Origin: an uncultured Bacilli bacterium
GTDB lineage: Bacteria; Bacillota_I; Bacilli_A; RF39; UBA660
Assembly: GCA_947630105.1 (NCBI GenBank)
Contig: CANRGD010000007.1
Location: 1 to 34,341, forward strand
DNA: 34,341 nt
Reading direction: 5' to 3'
Below are positions 15,579 to 24,007 of the stretch, in pieces. The position numbers were made by a program, and so were the translations under genes. The notes under the pieces are model-generated. The model had not been told where the DNA came from, did no database searches, and saw only the letters and a list, made by a program, of their open reading frames with translations. Each line of letters opens with the position of its first letter. The first letter of the stretch is position 1.

Positions 15579-16326
15579 AAGTAATTATATATATTTATAT
15601 GATGGTAGTTTTATAAATCTTTTAAATCTTATTAAAATTTTGTTAAAGAAAAAAATAATTCCTCAAAATATAAAAGATGATACTTATTTACCTAATTTAT
15701 TAGAGCAAAGTTTTAAATTTAAAATTGAAGATGATGAGAAAGTAATTCAAGAAATTATTAATGGGACTAGTAAAAATATCTTAACAACAATTTATTATTT
15801 ATTTTTATCAAATGAGGAGAATAAAGAGTTGTTGATTTATTATTTTTTAGTTCATAGTTTAAAGTTTAAAAATAAGGTTTATTATATGCGAAATTTAAAG
15901 AGTGTGGATAAAGCTTTAAAAGTAGTTATGTATGTAAGTCATGAAAATCATAAATTTAAAGGTTTTGTTCGTTTTAAAGAGTTAGCTAATAATATTTTGT
16001 ATGCAGAAATATCTCCAGTGAACAATATTTTGCCAATTTTATCAAATTATTTTAAAAAGAGATTAAAAAATGAATTTTTTATTATTAAAGATGTAAAGAG
16101 AAATATTGTTAGTGTATATGATAAGAAAGATTTTTACATACTAGATGGTGAAGAGTTTAAATTAATAGGAAATAAGGAAAGTTCTTCAGAAAAATTAATT
16201 CAAGATATGTGGATAGCATTTTATAAAACAATTGGAATAAAGGAACGAAAAAATGATCGCTGTCGCAGGAATTTTATGCCAAAAAAATATTGGAAAAATA
16301 TTATTGAAATGAGGGATGAATTATGA
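15571..16326 (+). CDS. DUF4130 protein, partner of the radical SAM repair enzyme (TIGR03915 type)
   Basis: The 251-aa protein is recognised by its C-terminal pattern DMWIAFYKTIGIKERKN and RRNFMPKKYWKNI. The family (probable DNA metabolism protein) is nearly always next to the radical SAM gene and is sometimes fused to a uracil-DNA glycosylase domain. No fusion is present here: the protein ends at the DUF4130 domain. I choose ATG 15571 over TTG 15568. It overlaps the upstream gene by 8 nt and the downstream chaperonin gene by 4 nt (ATGA), so all three are translationally coupled. The biochemical role is unknown. Confidence 0.88.
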   Translation: MSKSNYIYLYDGSFINLLNLIKILLKKKIIPQNIKDDTYLPNLLEQSFKFKIEDDEKVIQEIINGTSKNILTTIYYLFLSNEENKELLIYYFLVHSLKFKNKVYYMRNLKSVDKALKVVMYVSHENHKFKGFVRFKELANNILYAEISPVNNILPILSNYFKKRLKNEFFIIKDVKRNIVSVYDKKDFYILDGEEFKLIGNKESSSEKLIQDMWIAFYKTIGIKERKNDRCRRNFMPKKYWKNIIEMRDEL

Positions 16327-17873
16327 AAAAAGTAGTTGCGGGAAAAGAGTTAAATGATAAGATGGATCAAGCAATTGAATTACTTTGTAATACGGTAAAA
16401 ACAACTTTAGGGCCTAAGGGAAGTAATATTATAATTGATCATTCAGCATTTAATCCTTTTATAACTAATGATGGTGTAACAATTGCTGAAAATATTGAAA
16501 GTGATGATGCTATTATTAATACAATTTTACAATTAGCAAAAGAAGCATCTATTAATACAAATTCTACGGTTGGGGATGGAACTACTACGACACTTGTGTT
16601 ACTACAAAGTATTTATAATTTAGGTAAAAAAATGATAAATGATGGTATGAATCCAATACTTTTAAAAAAAGAATTAGCTAGGTCTACAAAAGAAATAATT
16701 AAATTAATAACTCAATATAGTCATATTCCATCAGAAGAAGAATTATTAAATATTATAGTAACATCAGCAAATTCAAAAGAAATAGGAAAAGATATATATC
16801 AAGCTTATACTTTAACAACTGATTCAAGAACAATATATTTAAAAGAAAGTAATAATGAGAAAACAGAAATTATATATAAAAAAGGTTATGTTATTGATAC
16901 TTTAATTGCTTCTACATTTTTCTTTAAAGATGAAAAAGAAATTAATATTACTTATCCTTATATACTTATATTAAATAATACAGTGGATAATATGGAAGAT
17001 ATAGCTAGAGTAATTAATGAAGTTATAAGTACAAATAGATCTTTAATAATTATGGCAGAAGATTATAGTGACTTTTTTGTTAAACAAGTAATTAATTTAT
17101 TTCTGGAAAATAATTTATTGATTTATTTATTAAAAGTTCCGGAATATGGAAGTAGAAAATTAGATATATTTAATGATTTAGCACTTATTAGTAATGCAAA
17201 AATTGTAGATGATGTTTTAAATATTAATTTTAATTCTTTAGGACAAGTAGAAAGTGTAAAAATAAATAGTGAGGAAACTACTTTTTCTTTTGTTACTACA
17301 GAAAAAATAAAAAGTAAAATTAAAAGACTTGAAGATTTAATAAATGAAAGTAATGAAGGCGAAAAAGAATTTTTATTAAGACGAATAACAATGTTTAAAA
17401 AAGGAGTAGTGGATATTTGTATAGGAGCGCCTACTAAAACAGAAAGAAGAGAAAGAAAAATGCGTTATGATGATGCCTTGTGTTCATTACGTTCAGCTAG
17501 TAAAGGAGTTTTACCAGGAGGTGGAGTTATTCTTTATAAATTGGGATTTAATATTAAAGAAACTACAAGAGGAGAAAGTATTTTAAAAGAAGCATTAAAA
17601 ACACCTTTAAAACAAATTTTAATTAATTCAGGTTTAGATTATGAAAAAATAATTAATGAGTTAAAAAAAGATGATTTTAATAAAATATTTAATGTTAAAA
17701 CTAATAATTATGAGAGTATGGATAAGAGTGAAATATTAGATTCTACTTCTGTATTATGTAATAGTATTAGTAATGCAGTTTCAATTTCAAGTATGTTGTT
17801 AACGACAACTTCTTTAATTATTAATGAATATATAAATAATACAGAAAAAATTAGTGAATTTGCTGAATTATAA
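16323..17873 (+). CDS. Divergent group I chaperonin (GroEL paralogue)
   Basis: The 516-aa protein keeps the ATPase core of GroEL: TLGPKG (28-33), NDGVTIAENIE (49 onwards), GDGTTTT (84-90) and the catalytic-Asp region RKMRYDDALCSLRSASKGVLPGGG. The fold order (equatorial, intermediate, apical, then back) is conserved, but the apical domain (about 190-370) is strongly diverged. The protein is about 30 residues shorter than typical GroEL and lacks the C-terminal GGM tail, ending ISEFAEL. No groES or CIRCE element is nearby. It is coupled by an ATGA overlap to the DUF4130 gene. This suggests a paralogue dedicated to the radical SAM/DUF4130 system rather than the housekeeping chaperonin, which is inference. 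Confidence 0.88.
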   Translation: MKKVVAGKELNDKMDQAIELLCNTVKTTLGPKGSNIIIDHSAFNPFITNDGVTIAENIESDDAIINTILQLAKEASINTNSTVGDGTTTTLVLLQSIYNLGKKMINDGMNPILLKKELARSTKEIIKLITQYSHIPSEEELLNIIVTSANSKEIGKDIYQAYTLTTDSRTIYLKESNNEKTEIIYKKGYVIDTLIASTFFFKDEKEINITYPYILILNNTVDNMEDIARVINEVISTNRSLIIMAEDYSDFFVKQVINLFLENNLLIYLLKVPEYGSRKLDIFNDLALISNAKIVDDVLNINFNSLGQVESVKINSEETTFSFVTTEKIKSKIKRLEDLINESNEGEKEFLLRRITMFKKGVVDICIGAPTKTERRERKMRYDDALCSLRSASKGVLPGGGVILYKLGFNIKETTRGESILKEALKTPLKQILINSGLDYEKIINELKKDDFNKIFNVKTNNYESMDKSEILDSTSVLCNSISNAVSISSMLLTTTSLIINEYINNTEKISEFAEL

Positions 17874-17891
17874 GGTAAAAATAAAAAAATA

Positions 17892-17900
17892 TGATATAAT
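17892..17900 (+). promoter_or_regulatory. Extended -10 promoter of the YcxB-like gene
   Basis: TGATATAAT fits an extended -10 box, 37 nt before the ATG at 17937. I see no good -35 box. Confidence 0.5.
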
Positions 17901-17936
17901 AGATATGGAGTTATATAAGAAAGAAGAAGGTTTATT

Positions 17937-18473
17937 ATGAAATTTGATTATGACTTAAGTTCTAATTATTTAAAATATCATAATATTGCTCAAGGAATAT
18001 CCATTAATAAGAAAAGAATAAAGAAAAAAAGAAAGAAAAAAATAGTTGGATTTTTAGAGTTTATTTTAACTGATTTTTTAAGTTTATTTTTAATATTAAT
18101 TATAGGAACAGTAATATGTTTATTTATAGATAATAATTTTATAATTAGTATATTTACTTTAATAATATCTATTTTATTTACTACTTTAATAGCAGCTAGT
18201 TTACTTTTTGTTAGTATTTATTTTATAAATAAAAAAGAAGAAATTAAAGGAAGTATAATAATAGATAAAGATGGAATAAGTGATATTGATAGTTCTACTT
18301 TAATGAAATTTAATTGGAGTAAAATAGATTTTGTAGTTTTAAAAAAAGATGTAATGGTGGTTATTTTAAAACATCCTTATTTAATAATTGTTGCGAATAA
18401 TGTTGATAAGGAAAAAGTAAAACAAGTAATTAGAGCTTTTGATGATAAATTATTAATAATTGAAAGTAATTAA
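17937..18473 (+). CDS. YcxB-like membrane protein
   Basis: The 178-aa protein has a basic N-terminus (KKRIKKKRKKK at about 23-33), two adjacent TM helices (about 37-60 and 65-92) and a C-terminal cytoplasmic domain containing GSIIIDKDGISDIDSS, FNWSKIDFVVLKKDVMVVI and a closing helix. This order is that of YcxB-type proteins, whose function is not established. It starts 63 nt after the chaperonin gene from its own extended -10 promoter and is followed 11 nt later by the DUF362 gene, with which it is probably transcribed. Confidence 0.75.
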   Translation: MKFDYDLSSNYLKYHNIAQGISINKKRIKKKRKKKIVGFLEFILTDFLSLFLILIIGTVICLFIDNNFIISIFTLIISILFTTLIAASLLFVSIYFINKKEEIKGSIIIDKDGISDIDSSTLMKFNWSKIDFVVLKKDVMVVILKHPYLIIVANNVDKEKVKQVIRAFDDKLLIIESN

Positions 18474-18484
18474 GGAGGATAAGT

Positions 18485-19363
18485 ATGGAAAAAGCTAAAG
18501 TATATTTTATAAGAGAGTTAACACCTCAGAATGTAGTAAAAGTATTTAAAGAATTAGGGGTAGAATTAAAGGGTAATGTGGCAGTTAAAGTACATTCAGG
18601 AGAGGAAGGTAATCAAAATTATTTACGACCAGAATTTATGAAGCCTATGATTGAGTATGTTAATGGTACAGTTGTTGAATGTAATACTGCCTATGATGGA
18701 GCTAGAGATACAACTGAAAAACATACAAAATTAATGGAAAAACATGGTTGGAGTAAAATATTTAAGGTTGATATAATGGATGCAACTGAAGATGAAGTAT
18801 TAGAAATACCTAATGGAAAAGTAATTAAGAAAAATTATGTAGGTAAAAATTTATTTAATTATGATTCAATGTTAGTATTATCTCATTTTAAAGGTCATCC
18901 AATGGGTGGATATGGTGGAGCATTAAAACAATTATCCATAGGAATAGCTTCAGGAAAAGGAAAAAGATATATTCATTGTGCTGGTAAAGAAGGTGGCTCA
19001 TATGATGATATGTTTAAGACAGATCAAATAAAATTCTTAGAGGCCATGGCAGATGCAGCTTCTAGTGTTGTAAAACATTTTGGAGATAATATTGTTTATA
19101 TTAATGTTATGGCTAATATGAGTGTAGATTGTGATTGTTGTAATGTAGCAGAAGATCCATGTATGAAAGATATTGGTATTCTTGCCTCAACTGATCCAGT
19201 AGCAATTGATCAAGCTTGTATTGACTTAGTTGTTAATTCAGATGATCCAGGTAAAGAACATTTATTAGAAAGAATTAATTCAAGAAAGGGTACACATACA
19301 ATAGATGCAGCTAATGAACTAGGTATTGGTTCAAAAGAATATGAGTTAATAGAAATAAAATAG
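18485..19363 (+). CDS. DUF362-domain protein
   Basis: The 292-aa protein matches the DUF362 core: VAVKVHSGEEGNQNYLRPE, ECNTAYDGARDTTEKH, LSHFKGHPMGGYGGALKQLSIG and a C-terminal STDPVAIDQACIDLV. Many DUF362 proteins carry an added 4Fe-4S ferredoxin domain with two CxxCxxCxxxC motifs. Here that is missing, and the Cys residues instead cluster in VDCDCCNVAEDPCMK (about 218-232), which could bind metal or a cluster. The function is not established in the family. It has a strong AAGGAGG ribosome binding site and lies 11 nt after the YcxB-like gene. Confidence 0.88.
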   Translation: MEKAKVYFIRELTPQNVVKVFKELGVELKGNVAVKVHSGEEGNQNYLRPEFMKPMIEYVNGTVVECNTAYDGARDTTEKHTKLMEKHGWSKIFKVDIMDATEDEVLEIPNGKVIKKNYVGKNLFNYDSMLVLSHFKGHPMGGYGGALKQLSIGIASGKGKRYIHCAGKEGGSYDDMFKTDQIKFLEAMADAASSVVKHFGDNIVYINVMANMSVDCDCCNVAEDPCMKDIGILASTDPVAIDQACIDLVVNSDDPGKEHLLERINSRKGTHTIDAANELGIGSKEYELIEIK

Positions 19364-19400
19364 ATATAACTGATATTCTTTTTTTTTAAGAGGTGAAAAC

Positions 19401-20339
19401 ATGAAGATTTTACTATTTACACATGAACAAGATATTGACGGAATGGGTAGTATTTTATTATGTCAAAAAGCTAATTTTACTTTTGATTTTATAACATGTA
19501 AAACATTTGAAATTAATAATAAAGTTCAACAAACAATTGATAATAAAGAAATTTATAAATATGATTATATATATGTTACTGATTTGTGTATAAAAGAACC
19601 CTTATTAACTTTTATAAATAATGATTTAATATTAAGAAAAAAGCTTATTATTTTTGATCATCATAAATCAGAAATTGATGAAGGTAATAATAAATATGAT
19701 TTTGTTAATATAGTAGTAGAAAATGCAAAAGGAAAAGTTTCGGGTACTAGTTTATTTTATGAATTTTTATTAAAAAATAATTTAATAAAAGAAACTAAAT
19801 CTTTAGATTTATTAGTAGAGTGGACTAGGCAATATGATACTTGGGAATGGAAAAAATATAATAATGTAAAAGCCCGGATGTTACATATTTTATTTGAAAC
19901 CCAAGGGTATAAAAAATATTTAGAGTTAATTGGACAAATGCTTGAAAATGAAGATGAGTTAATATTTACAGCTGAGGAAATGAAAATAATAGATGAATTT
20001 AATAAAAAATTAGATGAAGATATTGATGCTATATTAAAAGGGATGCATATTGTTCAACTACCAATTGATAATTTTACTTTTAAAATTGGGTTTGTTAGGG
20101 GTCCTTATAAATATCGAAATGATATAAATGAAAAAATTAAAGAAAACAATATCTTTGACATAGATACAGTAGGTATTATTATGGAAGATATGGAAACTGT
20201 TTCTTATCGTGGAGTTAAGGATATAGATGTTTCAATGATTGCGACATATTTTGGTGGTAAGGGACATAAAAATGCGGCTAGTAATTTACAAAGTAATGAG
20301 AAATTTAAAGTATTGTTAAAACAAATATCAGCAAAATAA
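19401..20339 (+). CDS. DHH-family phosphoesterase (NrnB/oligoribonuclease-like)
   Basis: The 312-aa protein has the N-terminal DHH motifs HEQDIDGMGS and FDHHKSE, and a C-terminal DHHA1 domain ending in the GGKGHKNAAS motif that binds phosphate. Relatives hydrolyse short RNA oligonucleotides (nanoRNA), cyclic dinucleotides or pAp with Mn2+. The length and layout are closest to the B. subtilis NrnB type, an assignment I make by eye. It has a GAGGTGAAAAC ribosome binding site and follows the DUF362 gene by 37 nt. Confidence 0.88.
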   Translation: MKILLFTHEQDIDGMGSILLCQKANFTFDFITCKTFEINNKVQQTIDNKEIYKYDYIYVTDLCIKEPLLTFINNDLILRKKLIIFDHHKSEIDEGNNKYDFVNIVVENAKGKVSGTSLFYEFLLKNNLIKETKSLDLLVEWTRQYDTWEWKKYNNVKARMLHILFETQGYKKYLELIGQMLENEDELIFTAEEMKIIDEFNKKLDEDIDAILKGMHIVQLPIDNFTFKIGFVRGPYKYRNDINEKIKENNIFDIDTVGIIMEDMETVSYRGVKDIDVSMIATYFGGKGHKNAASNLQSNEKFKVLLKQISAK

Positions 20340-20369
20340 ATATAACAATGATAATACGAGGTGATATTT

Positions 20370-21689
20370 TTGACTAATTTATTTGAAGATATAAATAATT
20401 ATGATTTTAAACCTTTAGCTGAAAAAATGCGACCTAATAGTTTAGATGAATTTTATGGACAAGAAGAAATTGTAGGTAAAAATTCACCTATTAGAAAAAT
20501 GATTGAGAATGATACAATTACTTCTTTGATATTTTATGGTCCTCCTGGAGTAGGAAAGACTACTCTTGCTAAAATTATTGCTAAACAGACTAATTCTTCA
20601 TTTCATGAATTAAGTGCTGTTACAGCGGGAGTTAAAGATATAAAAGAATTAATTGAAATAGCTAAGTTTAATAAAGCTAATGGTAAAAAAACTATTGTTT
20701 TTGTTGATGAAATTCATCGCTTTAATAAAGCTCAACAAGATGCATTTTTGCCCCATGTAGAAAATGGAAATATAATTTTAATAGGTGCTACTACTGAAAA
20801 TCCTTCATTCGAAGTTAATTCAGCGTTACTTTCTAGAACTAAGGTATATGTATTAAAAAGTTTAACTATAAAAGAACTAACTAAAATTATTAAGAGGGCA
20901 TTAGAAAAGAATGAAGCTTATCATAATGTAAAAATAGATGAAGAATGTATAAATATAATTGCTAATATAAGTAATGGGGATGCTAGAGGAGCATTAAATA
21001 CTTTAGAAAATGTTATTAATATTACAAAACCTATAAAAAAGCAAATAATTATTACTAAAGAAAGTTTAGAAAAAATTTTGCAAAGTAAAACTTTTTTATA
21101 TGATAAAAAAGGAGAAGAACATTATAATTTAATATCAGCATTACATAAATCTATGCGTAATAGTGATCCTGATGCAGCAGTTTATTATTTGGCAAGAATG
21201 TTAGAAGCAGGAGAGAATCCTTTGTATGTTGCACGTCGGTTAATTAGATTTGCATCAGAAGATATTGGACTTGCGAATAGTAATGCTTTGGTGCAAGCAA
21301 TTTCCGCTTATCAAGCAGCTCATTTTTTAGGAATGCCAGAATGCAATGTCAATTTAACTCAAGCAGTAGTTTATTTAAGTGTTTCCCCAAAATCAAATTC
21401 TTTATATCAAGCGTATGAAAAAGCAAAAGTTGAAGCAATACAAACAGCTAATGAAAAAGTACCCATGCATTTGAGAAATGCTGTAACAAAACTAGATCAA
21501 GATATGGGTTATGGTAAAGGATATAAGTATGCTCATGAATATGAAAATAAAGTAACTAATATGCAATGTTTACCTGATAGATTAAAAGGACATAAATATT
21601 ATTATCCAACAAATAGTGGGAAAGAAAAAAATGTTAAAATGACACTTGATAATATTAATAAATTAAAAAGTAATTTTTCTAATAAATAA
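20370..21689 (+). CDS. rarA: Replication-associated recombination protein A (RarA/MgsA)
   Basis: The 439-aa AAA+ ATPase has Walker [13 protein letters not shown], Walker [20 protein letters not shown], sensor 1 [13 protein letters not shown], and the C-terminal tetramerisation domain region [23 protein letters not shown] and [10 protein letters not shown]. RarA acts at stalled replication forks. The start is TTG 20370, which follows GAGGTGATATTT with proper spacing and gives the usual N-terminus LFEDIN and [17 protein letters not shown]. An upstream in-frame GTG at 20361 overlaps the ribosome binding site. Full length for the family. Confidence 0.96.
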   Translation: MTNLFEDINNYDFKPLAEKMRPNSLDEFYGQEEIVGKNSPIRKMIENDTITSLIFYGPPGVGKTTLAKIIAKQTNSSFHELSAVTAGVKDIKELIEIAKFNKANGKKTIVFVDEIHRFNKAQQDAFLPHVENGNIILIGATTENPSFEVNSALLSRTKVYVLKSLTIKELTKIIKRALEKNEAYHNVKIDEECINIIANISNGDARGALNTLENVINITKPIKKQIIITKESLEKILQSKTFLYDKKGEEHYNLISALHKSMRNSDPDAAVYYLARMLEAGENPLYVARRLIRFASEDIGLANSNALVQAISAYQAAHFLGMPECNVNLTQAVVYLSVSPKSNSLYQAYEKAKVEAIQTANEKVPMHLRNAVTKLDQDMGYGKGYKYAHEYENKVTNMQCLPDRLKGHKYYYPTNSGKEKNVKMTLDNINKLKSNFSNK

Positions 21690-21790
21690 AATAAATTTAT
21701 TTTTAAATATATAACTATGTTTTAATATTTTAATGATATATCTAAAATAACAAACGTAGACTAAACTTTTTTATTAAAAAAATTTTTTTG

Positions 21791-21816
21791 AGTAGAGTTT
21801 GAAACTACTTTTTTTA
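21791..21816 (+). terminator. Terminator of rarA
   Basis: AGTAG (21791-21795) pairs with CTACT (21805-21809), with further GTT/AAC pairing inside, and is followed by a T run. Other hairpins follow in the next 80 bases: AAATTGAT/ATCAATTT at 21830-21855 and TTTTTCACA/TGTGAAAAA at 21869-21896. Confidence 0.6.
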
Positions 21817-21900
21817 ATTGATAAATAAAAAATTGATACCTTTTAGGATCAATTTAAAATAATTTATTTTTTTCACATTAATTTATTTGTGAAAAATGCT

Positions 21901-22008
21901 TTAAATAATTTTAATATATAAATCTTTTCTGTCCACTTCAATTTTTTCATTAATACACTTCTTAAAAATTTTAATTTTGTCTTCTTCTATTACATCATAT
22001 TTGGAAAT
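21901..22008 (-). pseudogene. Possible C-terminal remnant of a serine recombinase
   Basis: On the minus strand an open frame without a start reads VIEEDKIKIFKKCINEKIE and then VDRKDLYIKII before a TAA. The IEKIEVD-plus-short-strand ending is typical of large serine recombinases and some integrases. The frame is closed upstream by TGA at 22009-22011, and it lies just downstream of abiEii. If correct, it is a scar of the element that brought abiE here. At 35 residues the match could be chance. Confidence 0.3.
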
Positions 22009-22034
22009 TCATTAAATTTTAATATTTATCACTT

Positions 22035-22856
22035 CTATACAGATACAATATTAATATTATTAAAGTATTCTATGACATTGCTAATTACTTTTTCTATTGG
22101 AATGTTTAACCAATTAACTTTTGGATTATTTAGCATTGTTAGATATCTTTTAGAACTTAAAATTTTATTTAGTCTTGAAATAATATCTGAAATATTATTT
22201 TCTTTCATATTAGAATCATTAAATATTAAAATTTTCAAACATATTTCTAATTTTGATTTATCAATTCCAGCAATGTTAATTAAATAGTAAAAATCAAATA
22301 AATCTTTGTATCTTGTAGATCTAAAACCAAGTTTTAATAATGCCTTCAATTTTTCAGTTAAAATTTGTTCTTTAGAATTTATTAATAGGTTAACATTTCG
22401 ATTAAATATATCTAAACTAAAACAATATTCATCTTGTTCAATTTCAAATTGTTTATGAACACCTATATCTAACTTTGTATTTATACTATTACCAAAAGAA
22501 TCTGAAAGTTGTATATTTACTCTTTTTCCATCATAATCTTGATGATGCAATTTCTTTATTGAACCATTAATTTTAATTTCTATATTATCATTAACATTAT
22601 TCAATTTATCAATAAAATTCTTAATTGAATCATCATCTAAAGAATATTTAATAAAGTCTAAATCAAGGTCGCGAGTTGCACGACGAATATCTTTAGATAT
22701 AGAGTGCATAACAACACCACCTTTAATAGTAATATGACTTTTGAAATTACTATTAGATATTTTAAAAAGTATTATATCTTGACATACTTTAGAACTTGCA
22801 TCAGTATATTCATAACCAGTATTTATATATTCTAGAGTTAATTCTTCTAAATTCAT
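22035..22856 (-). CDS. abiEii: AbiEii/AbiGii-type nucleotidyltransferase toxin
   Basis: The 273-aa protein has the nucleotidyltransferase signature of AbiEii toxins: IKGGVVMHSISKD (44 onwards) and RATRDLDLDF (59-68) for metal and nucleotide binding, then the LLINSKEQILTEKLKALLKLG and RYKDLFDFYYLI region typical of the family. AbiEii-type toxins modify tRNA by adding nucleotides, or bind GTP, and cause growth arrest during phage infection. Its ATG follows the AbiEi stop with no gap (TAA then ATG), and its ribosome binding site GAGAGG lies inside abiEi, the usual arrangement for type IV toxin-antitoxin pairs. Confidence 0.93.
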   Translation of the reverse strand: MNLEELTLEYINTGYEYTDASSKVCQDIILFKISNSNFKSHITIKGGVVMHSISKDIRRATRDLDLDFIKYSLDDDSIKNFIDKLNNVNDNIEIKINGSIKKLHHQDYDGKRVNIQLSDSFGNSINTKLDIGVHKQFEIEQDEYCFSLDIFNRNVNLLINSKEQILTEKLKALLKLGFRSTRYKDLFDFYYLINIAGIDKSKLEICLKILIFNDSNMKENNISDIISRLNKILSSKRYLTMLNNPKVNWLNIPIEKVISNVIEYFNNINIVSV

Positions 22857-23399
22857 TTAAAATACCTCTCTTTGTAATGCTTCTGATAAGTTAAGGTCAT
22901 TTTTAAAAAGTGACAAATATTCTTCAATTTTTTGCATGTCTAGTTCATCAACTATTTCCCTATAATTAGATATAATCTCTTTGTAATAATCAAAAGGTAT
23001 TTGTTTTCTTTTTCTGATAAGTTCTACAAGTAGTCTTTCTTTGTTATAAATATTTATAGTACATTCATTAACTTCAATGCTTTCTTTTCCAGCATTTAAT
23101 ATATTTTTATCAGTAAATATTTGAACAATTTTTTCATTTTTGAGAGTACGATAATTACTTGGTGTTGCAAGATATACTTTATTTGGTATTACATCAGTTA
23201 AATCATAAAAGTAAAAAGCAGAATCCATTGTTATAACACATGATGGATATTTTTTAGAATAAAGAATTATTGGATCAACTATTTTTTTATTTGAATAAAT
23301 TCCTTTTTCAATTTTATATATTTCTTTATTATTAATTGCTTTTTTAATATTATATCTAGTACCATATTTTTCTAAAAGTTCTTTGTGTGAATAAATCAT
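22857..23399 (-). CDS. abiEi: AbiEi-type antitoxin and transcriptional regulator
   Basis: The 180-aa protein has an N-terminal winged-helix part (YSHKELLEKYGTRYNIKKAI, then IYKIEKGIYSNK) and the AbiEi C-terminal domain with ITMDSAFYFYDLTDVIP and LLVELIRKRKQIPFDYYKEI. AbiEi neutralises AbiEii and represses its own promoter. I choose the ATG at 23399 over an upstream GTG at 23408 because AGGTGG lies directly before 23399 and overlaps the GTG. The inverted repeat at 23434-23456 in the promoter is a candidate operator. Confidence 0.92.
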   Translation of the reverse strand: MIYSHKELLEKYGTRYNIKKAINNKEIYKIEKGIYSNKKIVDPIILYSKKYPSCVITMDSAFYFYDLTDVIPNKVYLATPSNYRTLKNEKIVQIFTDKNILNAGKESIEVNECTINIYNKERLLVELIRKRKQIPFDYYKEIISNYREIVDELDMQKIEEYLSLFKNDLNLSEALQREVF

Positions 23400-23417
23400 T
23401 TTTTCCACCTCTTTATC

Positions 23418-23456
23418 ATTTTAACATAATGTAGGGTAAAATTCAATAAAATACCC
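23418..23456 (-). promoter_or_regulatory. Promoter and candidate operator of abiEi-abiEii
   Basis: On the minus strand, TGTTAAAAT (23426-23418) is an extended -10 box. GGGTA (23434-23438) and TACCC (23452-23456) are inverted arms over the -35 region, as expected for AbiEi autorepression. Confidence 0.5.
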
Positions 23457-23469
23457 GACAAAATGAAAA

Positions 23470-23920
23470 AAATTTTAAACCATGTAATTTAAAAAATGAA
23501 GTGCACAATTGTTGTGCAATTAGTTTTAGAATTTATTCATAAGCAATTCATTTACAATAGGCAGTGATAATTTGTCATACTTGTTGTAATATCTTATTTT
23601 TAAGATATTACAGTTTTAATTAGAATTATCACTGGGTTCCTATTGTCAATGAGGAATTATAAATAAATTAATTGACTTTTTTCATTTTTATAGTACAGTA
23701 ATTAAAAGTTACTAAGAATATAGGAATTGTGCACTTACATTTAAAAATATTACTCCTATATGTTTTTGTTGTGTTTTACCTTATATTTTTGTATACCTTT
23801 TTTAATGATTTTTGTTAATTTTTTATTTAAAATATGTGCATTTTCTTTTGAATATACAATTTTTCGACTCAATTGCACTTAATTGTGCACTTTAGATTGA
23901 TTCAACGAAATTTTAAACCA
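23470..23920. repeat. Palindromic non-coding element between abiE and mnmA
   Basis: There is no gene in 23410-24007. A 13-bp direct repeat AAATTTTAAACCA bounds the element at 23470 and 23908. AAGTGCACAATT (23499-23510) is inverted relative to AATTGTGCACTT at 23725 and 23881. Inside lie imperfect long arms (about 23531-23574 with 23622-23668, sharing ACAATAGG and CAGTGATAATT) and a perfect central hairpin, TAATATCTTA-TTTT-TAAGATATTA (23587-23610). It could be a MITE-like insertion, a structured RNA or a protein-binding site. Confidence 0.6.
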
Positions 23921-23975
23921 GTCACTAACTTGTTATTAACAAAACTTAATTTAATTTACTAATCATTATTATACG

Positions 23976-23984
23976 TGTTATAAT
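23976..23984 (+). promoter_or_regulatory. Extended -10 promoter of mnmA
   Basis: TGTTATAAT lies 23 nt before the ATG at 24008, with GAGGTGAAAT as the ribosome binding site. Confidence 0.6.
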
Positions 23985-24007
23985 AAGCTTGACTTAAGAG
24001 GTGAAAT

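Noticed and set aside
16323-17873. Archaeal-type (group II) chaperonin acquired by transfer
   Set aside because: The motif set (TLGPKG, NDGVTIA, GDGTTTT, VLPGGG) and overall layout are those of group I GroEL, so it is a divergent paralogue rather than a thermosome.
23491-23748. CRISPR-like array
   Set aside because: The 12-mers are inverted and unevenly spaced, there are no uniform spacers, and no cas genes are present.
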